This document shows, piece by piece, positions 21,462 to 32,161 of a DNA stretch of 64,000 nt. The DNA lies in the NCBI RefSeq assembly GCF_034702125.1, contig NC_085860.1, forward strand, positions 56,704,976 through 56,768,975. The letters run 5' to 3'. Numbering within the stretch: the first letter of the stretch is position 1; every line of letters begins with the position of its first letter. Origin of the DNA: Engraulis encrasicolus. Taxonomy: Eukaryota > Chordata > Actinopteri > Clupeiformes > Engraulidae. The notes under the pieces are model-generated. The model saw only the letters and a program-made list of their open reading frames with translations, searched no databases and had not been told where the DNA came from. The position numbers were made by a program, and so were the translations under genes.

Positions 21462-23230
21462 CAGGGCTCTAAATTAACTTTTTCCACCACCAGCCAATTT
21501 GGCTAGTGGACATTTTTTCTTACCAGCCAAACAGAAGTTCAACCAGCCATTTTTTAAAATCTCGCCAAAATAAACTATGCATTAGGCTAGTTTTTTTTTG
21601 TTAATTATGGTCATTTTGTTCAACTATTTCTACAACACAGATACACTATAGGCCTGCATAAGCTACTATATGCCTACATAATAAGCATATTATAGGCTAT
21701 ATATTTTTTCATTATTTTTTAACTTCTGCTTTATTTTTTGCTTTCATTAGGCTACTTAGGCCTAATCAATTTGATTAGTTGTTGTTCAATTCCTCTGAAA
21801 ACAGCTGAATCACATCACACAAGCCACTCACATAACAGACCTTTAACATACAGTAACCAAGCACACAGCCAAACACTACAAAACCTCACATACGCAGACC
21901 CCAAGGAAGGAGAAAAGATGAGAGGGAAAGGAGAGGAGAGAGGAGGAGCTCTTCTCTAGCCTCGCGAGCCATCCTACGTACTTCCGCCAAAGGATTGGCT
22001 CCACTACTGTAGTCTGGCCGTGCTTCTCTGTGGAGTGCCTGGAGCAGTAGAATTTTGATCGCAACGCCCCCCCCCCAGAAAACAGCCAATAATCGAATAC
22101 GCCCCCCACGTGGGGGCGAAAGGGGGAGGACGCTTGTGACAATGACGTACACATCTGCGCCAGAGCCATTGGTCTGCGCTATGTTGTTGTTGAGGAACTG
22201 CCAGCGATTGGGTGAGAGGTGTCCAATAATTTCAAACCATAACTGAGTGCAAACTTCCTGCTCCCTACAATCGCTTCAGAGCAAACAAATGCCAGACCAT
22301 AAATACGAAATGAAATGGTAGTATTATGGGATGGTCAGGACCAGGCTAGCTCTTCTCTACCATGCGCAACAAAATGACAAGAAGCCTAGTTTAACTAAAA
22401 GTAGATAATATCACGGGAATCTTCGTTTCCTTTGTTACTTCCACAGCTTCGTCGTTGGTTGCTTTTTTTTCTTTCCGATGGCGTGGGCTTTCCAACTTAG
22501 TTGCGCCAGGACTCGGAACATTTCAGAAGACAACTGAACTGACAGCTACTGTCCCACTACTCTGACAGTCAGCTCTCCTCCTCTGCCCTTGTCGCTATTT
22601 CGTTCCACAACCACTCATTTTTTTTAACGTCACTATTATTACGGTTACAATTACTACCAGCATTCACCAACACACAGAACCTTGCTCTAACCCCCGCCAC
22701 ATTCTCATCACTCGCACAAAATATAGTCTACAGAACAGAAGTAGCTCTATGCATAATCTGCTTAAGTCCTGTTATTGAAACGGTCAGGACCTCGCTGCTT
22801 AAAAAATGCAGCCTGTTACAGCAAGGTTCATATAGTAATAATAGCAGAAGTGACGTTAAAAAGGTTGTAGCGAAAGCGACGAGAGCATAGGACTAGGAGG
22901 AGAGCTGCCTGTCAGAATAGTGTGAGCGCAGCTTAGCTGACAGAAGGCTGGTCGTCTGAAATGTTTTCAATCCTGGCGCGCGCAACAGCATGGAGTTGCC
23001 GCTCGCTGCACTGGAAAGCCCACGGTGGGAGGCTACGTCGTGACGCTAGTGTCCATGGGTAATGTAGGAAATCTCGCCGTCTAACGTTCGTCAGAGCAGC
23101 GGTTTACCGTTCATAATTTACTGTACTCGGGCGCTACTAGCCAAATTGGCGGGTAGGTATTTTTTTCTACTAGCCAAAATTATTTTTCACCCGTGTTTGG
23201 CGGGTTGGCGTGTGTTAATTTAGAGCCCTG
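21462..23230. mobile_element. Non-autonomous hAT with perfect 8-bp TSD and internal fold-back
   Basis: Termini CAGGGCTCTAAATTAAC and GTTAATTTAGAGCCCTG, 17 bp exact, are flanked by CTGCCATC at 21454-21461 and 23231-23238. The ends repeat 'ccagccaatttggctagt'-type words. Inside, about 22475-22640 is an inverted, diverged copy of about 22836-23025. No transposase was recognised in 1769 bp. Confidence 0.9.
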
Positions 23231-23389
23231 CTGCCATCATATGTGAAATCCGGAGCACATGCCAAACGGGATGAGGATTTAGCTTGACTCGCTCCATTAA
23301 CTCCAATTCAAAATTTTGAGCGCTCCAGCCCCATGGATCGGAAGTAGAAGGGCGTGACTTAGGTGCCCCATTGTCTCCCATTGTTTGTG

Positions 23390-24815
23390 GGAGTCGCTAA
23401 CCAGGCTGTCACACCTCCCACCTCTTCTGCTCAAATGGCTTTTTCATTTGTTCCTCCCATAGCACAGTGAGCTACAGCATGATGATGACAGTCTTCATTG
23501 CGTCACAAGCACAATGTCAGGTCTGAGGGTGGTTTGAGCAACATACTGGGGGAACTTCAGTTGGCTGCCTAATCTACTGACAGCTGCCAGTCCTGGAGTT
23601 ACTTCTGATGTTTCTTGCTTCTCTCCAGCTCTGATGAAGTTGATGGAATTCTTCACAGGCTTTGACCTCTAACAACTGGTAATACCACTACAGTATCTAC
23701 CTTCCGCCAGAGCTTTCAGGCAGAAATTAATGTGCTCGAGGGTCCCTCTCCTCTGGCATATAAGTCAAGCTGGAGAATCCACCAGACCCCACCCAGCAGT
23801 GCAGGTTGGACGTGCTGGGGAATACTTCGTAGACGGCCTGGACCAAGAACTTGATGCGGTGTGGCGCTGCCCGCCATAGTGCCGCTCATGTGATCTGTCT
23901 CTCCGCAGCTTGCTCCTATCTGGTCCAAGCACCTTGTTTTCTCAGCCTCACTGCACCGTTAGACCTCCTCTCCTCCACCATTGCTCTCACCTCTTCCTGG
24001 ATTCAGATGCCTCTGCTCCGGTCCCCGAGCCTTGTCAAACTGGATTGAAGGGGTGCAGGGGCGTAGGCAGAAATAATAAAACAGGTGGGCCCAGAAAAAA
24101 ACGGACGGGCCCAACCCGAAAGCGTGTAGGTAGATATTATAATATCGTGCTCAAAAATTATACTTTGAAATTGAAATCATAGAAATCACAGAAGATGAAC
24201 CAGACTTTAGACAAAATGATTAATTATCGCTCAGTGCTATGCCATTAATTATAGTTCAATGAGGCAACAGTTGACTGTCAAGTGTGAATGGGGTGGGCTT
24301 GGATGTCAAGTGGGCGGGCCCAGGCCCACCCAGGCCCACCCCTGGCTACGCCTATGAAGGGGTGGCTTATAGTCCAGCCCTGCATTTGGATACTGCTCCC
24401 ACCAGGACTCTGTGGCACAGATCAGACTCTACCTGCTGCGCTGCCATCTCTGCTCTCCATTTCCTGCACAGTCTTCACTGCTATTCCAGGCCCAGATAGT
24501 GTACATTTGGGTCCACAGACTCACGGAATTGCCACACCTCCCTTGCATGCAAGATCTTAAACTCCTCCTCAGTGCAGGGAGTGTCAGTTTGCAGGTGTTT
24601 CCATAGAGGGCACTATTGCTGAAGTTTGTTGGCAGTCCTGACCATCTCCTCAAGAAGCGTCTGACTCTCTTTTCCAGATCTGAGATGATGGTGATTGATT
24701 GGGACCTCATAGAGCAGCAGAGGCCACCGTATCCTTGGCAGCATCCCATGCTGATGAATCCACGCCTTGAATTTCCCAGGAAGGCCAATCATGCCAACAC
24801 TCATAAGCCATCCAT
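23390..24815 (-). mobile_element. R2/R4-like LINE ORF2 fragment
   Basis: The minus strand encodes, in order, ISDLEKRVRRFLRRWSGLP...ALYGNTCKLTLP (about 24700-24560), then IKFLVQAVYEVFPSTSNLHCW (about 23860-23800), then a relic of LTVLWEEQMKKPFEQKR (about 23480-23430). This order resembles the C-terminal half of LINEs with a restriction-like endonuclease. It is interrupted by the hAT at 24056-24356 and by stops and frameshifts. The clade assignment is tentative. Confidence 0.65.
24056..24356. mobile_element. hAT MITE with perfect 8-bp TSD inside the LINE
   Basis: Ends CAGGGGCGTAGGC and GGCTACGCCTATG are imperfect inverted repeats. They are flanked by AAGGGGTG at 24048-24055 and 24357-24364. 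Confidence 0.85.
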
Positions 24816-24821
24816 CTAGCT

Positions 24822-25033
24822 CAGTGTTTCTCAACCTTTTTTTTGAACAAGCTCCCCCTAAGCCTCCTGACGCCCCCTTGACTCCACCATAAGTCTGCAA
24901 ATGCCCCTCTTAGTATTAAAAAATACAATGGACTAATGTCCCCAAATGGCAATTAAGCACCGCCCCCTCTTAGCTGTATCTTTCTGAATGCCACCCTAGG
25001 GCTCCCCTGTAGAGTCCCCGTTGAGAAACACTA
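24822..25033. mobile_element. hAT MITE, CAGTGTTTCTCAACC type
   Basis: Ends CAGTGTTTCTCAAC and GTTGAGAAACACTA. Flanks ATCTAGCT (24814-24821) and GTCTAGCT (25034-25041) match at 7 of 8 bases. G+C-rich 'cgccccctcttag' core, no coding. Confidence 0.8.
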
Positions 25034-25159
25034 GTCTAGCTCCAGGTTCTCTTGATGTATGCCTTGTCCCTGAGGCTGCAGTCAAAGAACTTTCCCAAGC
25101 TCATAATCAGCGAACTGAAAAATTTGAAGTTCTCTCAATTTTTTCAGCGGCTGTATATA

Positions 25160-25399
25160 CGAAGAGTTTAGATGCAAAGCCCCCTAAGTGCCTTTTCAGA
25201 AAATAATCTTAATTCATTTTTATTTAATACAAAGCTATCAAAATTGCACATTTTTTAAAATTTTATTTATGTAATATAACTATTTATATGTATTATCAAG
25301 TACATGAATGTAAACCAAACCAACAACGGGGTTCTCTAAAAATATAGAAGTGCAGGTCTTCAGAAATGGAGTTAGGGGGTTTTGCATCTGAACTCTTCA
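25160..25399. mobile_element. 240-bp MITE with about 27-bp TIRs, TA-flanked
   Basis: Inverted ends 'cgaagagtttagatgcaaag' and 'tttgcatctgaactcttca'. TA on both sides suggests Tc1/mariner-type mobilisation. It is nearly identical to 27387-27625 and 43751-43988. Confidence 0.85.
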
Positions 25400-25626
25400 T
25401 ACGTGTATGCTGTATGTATATCAGCTGTTCTTGTGATCCGTGGCTGGCGTTTGACGTGACGTTTGACGCGACGTGTCAATTCAGTATGTGATGATTGCAA
25501 CTTTGTATTTAAAGTTTGCTTATTAGAACATTTCTTGGTGCATTGTTTCATAAGGGTCCTATGGTCAGGAAAGAGACTACTTCATAGGTGTGTGCACAGA
25601 TCTGTATATCTGTAAGTCTTCTATAG

Positions 25627-25827
25627 CAGTGTTTCCCAACCAGGGGTACGTGTACCACTAGGGGTACGCGAGCACACTGCAGGGGGTACTTGGAAAAATG
25701 TTACTACAATAACAAATGTATGGACACTGGGATAGAGAAAGCGATATAGAACTTGACTTGGGGGGTACTCATGGCACAACTAAGAGGCTGAGGGGGTACG
25801 CGAGACAAAACAGGTTGGGAAACACTG
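25627..25827. mobile_element. hAT MITE, CAGTGTTTCCCAACC type
   Basis: The 15-bp ends CAGTGTTTCCCAACC and GGTTGGGAAACACTG are exact inverted repeats. Flanks TTCTATAG and CTCTATAG match at 7 of 8. Confidence 0.9.
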
Positions 25828-25889
25828 CTCTATAGATCTGTGGGTGTGGAAATTTGATCAATAGACCATAGAACCCATCACAATGCGAA

Positions 25890-25991
<102 letters not shown>

Positions 25992-26604
25992 ATAACGCAT
26001 TATCATTAACCCATTAATTTAAATGATTATTAACCATTTCATTGAATGTCCTCTGAAAGTATTTCAAAATTAGGTGTGTTATAAATAAGTTTATACAATA
26101 AAATTAAAGCGTACCTGGCAGTTGTTATTACCATACTGTTTGGCGCTATAATAAACCGTTTGGTTCTCTTCGATTGACATTATTAGCGAGAAGATGCTTA
26201 GCCACACCAATATAGCTGACATAACCAACATTACAGCACACAGATTAGTCATTACTCTTTGCAAACTAATTCTATTTCAATGTATTTCTTCATTTTTAAA
26301 TATTCTTCCTCAGAAAACAGGTGAGGAATTCCATCCTCTGTAATGCAGTGTTCTGTGTCTAGCCCCTGTTCAACAAAAATCTTCTCTTTTGGATTTCTTG
26401 TAGAGTACTGGGGTTGGACAATTAAGCTGAAACACCTGGTTTTAGACCACAAAATATAAGTTATATATGGTGTACGGCCTCCTTATGAGGCAGTACAGTG
26501 TCAATTTGCCTTGGGAATGACATACACAAGTCCTGCACAGTGGTCAAAGGGATTTTAGGCCATTCTTCTTGCAGGCCAGGCACTACGTGATGCTGGTGGA
26601 AAAC

Positions 26605-26745
26605 ATTTCCTGACATGCTCCTCCGAAACTTGAGAAAGCCCATACGGGCCGAAACGTTGTTTTCTAAATAAATTGCAGCACGATGGACAAGAGTGTGTGC
26701 AGTATCTTCTTCTCAAAAACTGATCTTGCACCCGCTACCTGCACC
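26605..26745. mobile_element. Retroposon-like insertion with GCCGAAACGTTG motif
   Basis: 'tgagaaagcccatacgggccgaaacgttg' is followed by TAAATAAA. The motif order resembles segments at 55934-55969 (minus) and 62995-63050 (minus). A Penelope-like origin is possible but unproven. Confidence 0.45.
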
Positions 26746-26987
26746 TCGAAACCTCTGGTGTGCATTGGTTTCCTCCTTCAATAGAATAGATGCTCCTCCC
26801 AAACACCTCAAAGTGACTCAATGATATTTAGATCTGGTGACTGTGTAGGCCATGAAAGAGGTTCAACTTCACTTTCATGTTCATCAAAACAATCTTTCAC
26901 CAGTCTTGCTGTGTGTATTGATGCATTGTCACCCTGATACCCACTGGGCACATGTTAACACCGTGGACACTTTACACTTTATATTTT

Positions 26988-27152
<165 letters not shown>

Positions 27153-27229
27153 TGCCTTGGCAAAATGTATGCAACAGTAAGCTATATATGATTATTTTAT
27201 GTGTAATTATGTGTGTTATGTCTTGTGGG

Positions 27230-27340
27230 CAATGTCTTTATTTATGTGTGTATGCTACTTGACACCTTCATTTCCCCCTGGGATCAATAAACGATACTCT
27301 ACTCTACTCTACTACTACTCTACTCTACTCTACTCTACTA
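27230..27340 (+). mobile_element. LINE 3' tail with (CTACT)n
   Basis: 'ttcccccctgggatcaataaacgata'-type end followed by CTACT repeats is typical of fish CR1/Rex LINE tails. The upstream body is missing. Confidence 0.55.
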
Positions 27341-27386
27341 CCCGGCACCGCCTTCAGGATACAGTGCTTGAACCACTGGATGCACA

Positions 27387-27625
27387 TGAAGAGTTCAGAT
27401 GCAAAACCCCTAAGTGCCTTTTCAGAAAATAATCTTAATTCTTAAATCTTTTTATTCACTACAAAGCTATCAAAATTGCATATTTTTATATTTTATTCAT
27501 GTAATATAACTATATGTATTATCAATTACATGAATGTAAACCAAACCAACAACTGGGTTCTTTAAAAATATAGAAGTGCAGGTCTTCAGAAATGGAGTTA
27601 GGGGGTTTTGCATTTGAACTCTTCA
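27387..27625. mobile_element. MITE, second copy of the TGAAGAGTTC family
   Basis: Ends 'tgaagagttcagatgcaaaa' and 'ttttgcatttgaactcttca'. It is flanked by CA rather than TA on both sides. Confidence 0.85.
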
Positions 27626-28194
27626 CATGGTCCTCCGGAATGGTTCAGTAGTCCTTGGCAGTAACGCGCCCATCCAGCACAAGTATTGGGCCAAGGGAAT
27701 GCCATGATATGGCAGCTCAAACCATCACTGATCCACCCACATCCTTCACTCTGGGCCTTCTCCACACCTTAACTCTCCCAGACGTGGGGAAAAAAGTGAA
27801 GGTGTCAGAGAACAATAAAGGTTTCACGTTGTCCACAGCCCAAGATTTGTGCTCCTTGTGCCATTGAAACCAACATTTTTGGCATTGGCACGAGTGACCA
27901 AAGGTCTGTCCATAGCAACCCGGCCATGTATATTGACACTGTGGAGCTCCCGACGGGCAGTGCTGGTGGAAGCAGGAGAGTTGAGGTGCACATTTATTCT
28001 GCCGTGATTTAGGCAGCTGTGGTTTCATGTTTTTGTTTTTTTTAAACAGTCCCGGTTGGCTGTCCTGAACATCACTTTCAGACAGCTTTCTCTTGCGTCC
28101 ACAGTTAATCCTGTTGGATGTGGTTACTCCTTCTTGGTGGTATGCTGACATTACCAAAGAATCGTCTAGTAGAAAAAGATACTTCAGGCTTGGG

Positions 28195-28450
28195 CATTTC
28201 CGGGATCCATGTGATGTCAGGTGAACGCCCCTTTAGGAAACCTTTGGTTAGGAGACCTTAAGAGACCTTAGTTTGAGAATAAATGGAGTTCCATTGGCGC
28301 TGTAGATGGCAGTAGCGCACAGTTTGTGCAAGCCACCACCAAACACCACAAAAACGAAAGAAGAAGGAAGGGACAACGCCCCCTTAGGAGACCAAAGTTG
28401 AGCACACTCCTTTGCATTGGGTGGGCGGAGGTCGGAGTATCTTTCTCTCA
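28195..28450. repeat. Interspersed repeat shared with 55440-55690
   Basis: Landmarks 'gcgctgtagatggcagtagcgcac' and 'gggacaacgcccccttaggagacc' recur in the same order at 55530-55620. The family is not identified. Confidence 0.7.
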
Positions 28451-28544
28451 TAGTTGACATTACCCTGGATACCGTGGCTCTTGATACCAAGATAGACTTG
28501 TCTTGGTCACAGATGTGCCAAGACGTGCACCAACAATGTGTCCT

Positions 28545-29346
28545 CTTTTGAATAATAATAATAATAATAACTGTACTTGTATAGCAGTTTCATACAAGGC
28601 ATGCAGCTCAAAGTGCTTAACAAATAGGTAGACAACAATGTTACAAATAAAAAGTGAGGTAAAAAAGATAGAAAGAGACAAGAAAGAAATAGAAGAAAAA
28701 TAAGAGAGGAAACAAGATGGAATAGAAACAAAAGGTAGCCTAAATAGATCATAAATAAATAAATTAAAGAAAAATGAAGGAGTTGATGGAAGAGATAAGT
28801 AGAAATTAAAAAGGCACAAAAAAGGGCACAAGAGTTTAGGCCCAAAGCAAGTGATATAGTCACAGGGAAATAGGGCACTCAGATGTGGCCCCTGGTGGTG
28901 ACAGGGGTGAGGAAAAACTCCCTTTTCACTTGATTCATGATTTTTTGGGAAAAAAAACTCCCCATGCATAACATACGAACGTGGCATCACCAATCTTCTC
29001 TCCCTGGGGGTTGGAGTCCTTAGCAGCTTAGCAGCAGTGGATGGATCTGACAGCTCGGGCAGGGGCATAAAAAGATAGCATGACAGTAATCTAGCCTACG
29101 GGGGACAAAAGCATGAACAGGTTTTTCGGTGTCTTGTTGGGAGGCCAAGCCGCATGCTTTGTTAACAGTCTTAAGATGGAAAAAAGCTAATTTTGTTATC
29201 TTATTAATGTGGGGCTCAAAGCTCAAATCAGAGTTGAGGACCACTCCTCGGCTGGTAACTTTATCTTTAATGTGCATGCTTTGGTCACCTAGGCTTGAGT
29301 GAAGAGCTGCGCGTTTGTCTTTTGGGCCAATGAGTAGAACTTCAGT
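28545..29346 (-). mobile_element. L2-like LINE, 3' part (segment 1 of a split copy)
   Basis: The minus strand encodes EVLLIGPKDKRAALHSSLGD, then RGVVLNSDLSFEPHINKITK, then AFVPRRLDYCHAIF. The 3' UTR with 'aggcatgcagctcaaagtgcttaac' ends at an (AAT)n run at about 28545-28570. It ends abruptly at the Tc1 element on its right and resumes at 35091. Confidence 0.85.
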
Positions 29347-30246
29347 TACAGTGAGTCCAATAAGTATTTGATCCCTTGCTGATTTTGTTGGCTTACCTAC
29401 TAACAAAGACATGATCAGTCAATAAATGATAATATGTATTCTAATATGGAGAGACAGAATATCAAAAAGAAAATCCAGAAATGAACTTAAGAGAATATAT
29501 ATTAATTTAATTCCATTTCATCGAGCAAAATAAGTATTTGATCCCCTGCCAACTGATTACAGTTCCGGACACACAGACCAGATGGGCACTTCCGATCAAC
29601 TTGTCATCTGAATGAAAGACACAATCAAGACAAAATCAGTCCATAGTATGAGTGAATCAGTCAAACTCCAACCTCACCAGCATGGGAAAGACCAAAGAGC
29701 AGTCAAATGAGATCAGGGACAAGATTTTAGACCTGAGCAAAGGGCTGCAAAGCCACAAGGAAGAGACTGGGTATTAATGACCCAGCTGTTGATGCATTTC
29801 TTCCAAAATGTGAGGAATACAAAATGACTATCCACCAACCTGTCTGGGGTTCTATACAAGATTTTATCTTTTGTAGGGATTTGATAATCATGAGAACAGA
29901 AAGAAAGCACCCTAGACTTGTACGGGATGAACTAGGCAATGATATCAAAACTACTGGGACCAAAATCACTGAGAAAACCACTGGTAGCACTTAATGCCAC
30001 AGAGGTTTAAAATCCTGTAGTGCACACATGGTACCTCTACTTCAGAAGAAACCTGTGCAGTCCCACCTGAGGTTTGCCAACGGACATCAGACTGGTTTAG
30101 GATATGATAAGGAGGTGCTGTAGTCAGATAAAACCAAAATCAAGCTGTTTGGCATTAACACAATTCAATGTGTTTTGAGAAAGAGTACTGCTGTCTATGA
30201 TCCCAAGAACACCCTCCTCACCATCATGCATGAAAGTGGTATCATT

Positions 30247-32161
30247 AAGCGGGCTTGCGGAGCAAGGACCATGCAGAGCATGGCCCTTGCAGAGCAAGGC
30301 CCGTTTATAGTAATCTCTAAGTCCTGTTTTATTATTATTATTAAGCGGGCTTGCGGAGCAAGGACCATGCAGAGCATGGCCCTTGCAGAGCAAGGCCCGA
30401 TTCTAGTAATCTCTAAGTCCTGTTTCTTATTATTATAGCTTGGTCTTGTGCAGGGCAGCAGTAAAAATAGAAAATGGATCTCCTCCTAGGCCTTTCGAGA
30501 TAGAGACACCGTTCAAACACTAAAACGACCGGCTCGGCTTGGAGATCGCGTATACTAATAGGCTTTTCCGTGTCTCTTGTCGTTTTCCCGTTTTTGGCGA
30601 TTTTGTGAAAGCCTGGGTCCCCATTGAAAATAGTGGTGGAACCTCCATGAACCACAGTTCCGCCACTCTAGAGATTAGAGTTTAGGAGGCTTTTTCGGTC
30701 ATAAAACATCAACACTTTCACCTAGAAGTTTAGTTGACGCGTTGTTAGCGAGCTCTATGGGATGTCTCCAAATTGTCAAAGTTTCATCTCCCAACTCCCA
30801 ATACTTTTTAAATGGCAGGTTTGTAAAAAAAACAGACCTGGCTCTATGGAGAATCCCAGTCTTTGGAAAAGTGCATTTTTCAAGAGATCAGCGCATGTCC
30901 CACACGGAGGTCCATTTGTGCCTGAAAAATTTAACCTATAAACTTCATTCAAAGACTGTTAGAGAGATCACAAGCATGACTCCGATCTGTGAAAAGGACA
31001 CGTGCCAACTCCTTTTAGTTTTTTTACAACGATGTTGTAAAGACAAAAAACTCATTCTCATTTTCTCCCCTATTAAAGGCTCAATACTAACTGTCTTTCA
31101 GTCAATCACAACAGGTGCAGCCAGTGAAGGATTCCATTTCAACTGTCACTGTCTCAAGATTCCATTCTTAACGAGCAGGTGCGAGCAAGCATTCTAGAAG
31201 TCCATTGTTCAGCTCTGCAATGCAATGTAATATAGTCTTGCTGGACTATGCATGACAATTAGCTGCTTGGCTTAGTGGTAATGCATGCTGCTGCATTAGA
31301 GATATGGAGGTTGAGGGTTCGAAACCCACATGAAGCAATGTTGATTTTCTAAATTATATCATATGCAGCGTTCCTTGGCCGACTTAAAATGCCATACATG
31401 TATATCATTTAGTATGGATGGCAAATGTGCTGAATTACAGATATTGAGGTTGGGGGTTCGAAACCCAGTCAAAGCCATGTTGATTTTCAAAATTACATCA
31501 TATGCAGTGTTCCTTGGCCAACTTAAAGTGCCATGTATGTCATTTAGTATGCATGGCAAATGTGCTGGATTACAGATATGGAGGTTGGGGTTTCGAATCC
31601 CAGTCAAAGCCATGTTGATTTTCAAAAGTATATCATATGCAGTGTTCCTTGGCCAACTTAAAATGCCATGTATGTCATTTAGTATGAATGGCAAATGTGC
31701 TGAATTAGGGATATGGGGGTTGGAGGTTCGAACCCCAGTCGAAGCCATGTTGATTTTCAAAATGATATCATATGCAGTGTTCCTTAGCCAACTTCAAATA
31801 TCATGTATTGTATGTCATTTAATATCAATGGCAAAGGGGTTGGATTACAGATATGGAGGTTGTGAGTTCTAATCCCGCTCGAAGCCATGTTGATTTTCAA
31901 AATTATATCATATGCAGTGTTCCTTAGCCAACTTAAAATACCATCTATGTCATTTAGTATATCCCCAAAACGCAGAGCTACAACACTTTCAAGATGGCTG
32001 AATCCAAGATGGCTGAATTGTTTGGCCCATAACTTCTGACTGGGTGGATGGAGTTTTTTCCAAGATTTCTTTTAGCTTTGTTTTCTCAATAGTACTTTGT
32101 TTCATCTCTGCCCCAAAAGGCAAGCCCGCTTCCAGCATTTTCTGTGAGAATGCATTTCTAG
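30247..32161 (+). mobile_element. Helentron-like non-autonomous element, unit 1
   Basis: The 5' part begins AAGCGGGCTTG and is tandemly doubled (30247 and 30343, 96-bp period). Near the 3' end lies the inverted subterminal match CAAGCCCGCTT (32121-32131). It is followed by a hairpin, GCATTTTC-TGT-GAGAATGC (32135-32153), and the terminus CTAG (32158-32161) before TT. Subterminal inverted repeats, a 3' hairpin, CTAG and central tandem repeats are features of Helitron/Helentron-derived HINE elements. No Rep/helicase was found. Open frames inside are not convincing. Confidence 0.6.
31262..31900 (+). repeat. Central 135-bp tandem array of unit 1 (five B-box-bearing repeats)
   Basis: The first unit is tRNA-like, with A-box match TGGCTTAGTGGT at 31268 and B box GGTTCGAAACC at 31316-31326. 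Later units keep the B-box position at 31455, 31590, 31725 and 31865, the last two or three partly degraded. Spacing is 135-140 bp. Confidence 0.85.

Larger units (their letters stand above)
20847..23371. mobile_element. TIR element carrying a nested hAT
   Basis: Perfect 16-bp inverted termini ATGGGGCACCTAAGTC (20847-20862) and GACTTAGGTGCCCCAT (23356-23371). Subterminal sequence is also symmetrical in parts (ggatcggaag near 23336 against cttccgatcc near 20941). No clear target duplication. Without the nested hAT it would be about 750 bp and non-coding. Confidence 0.75.
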
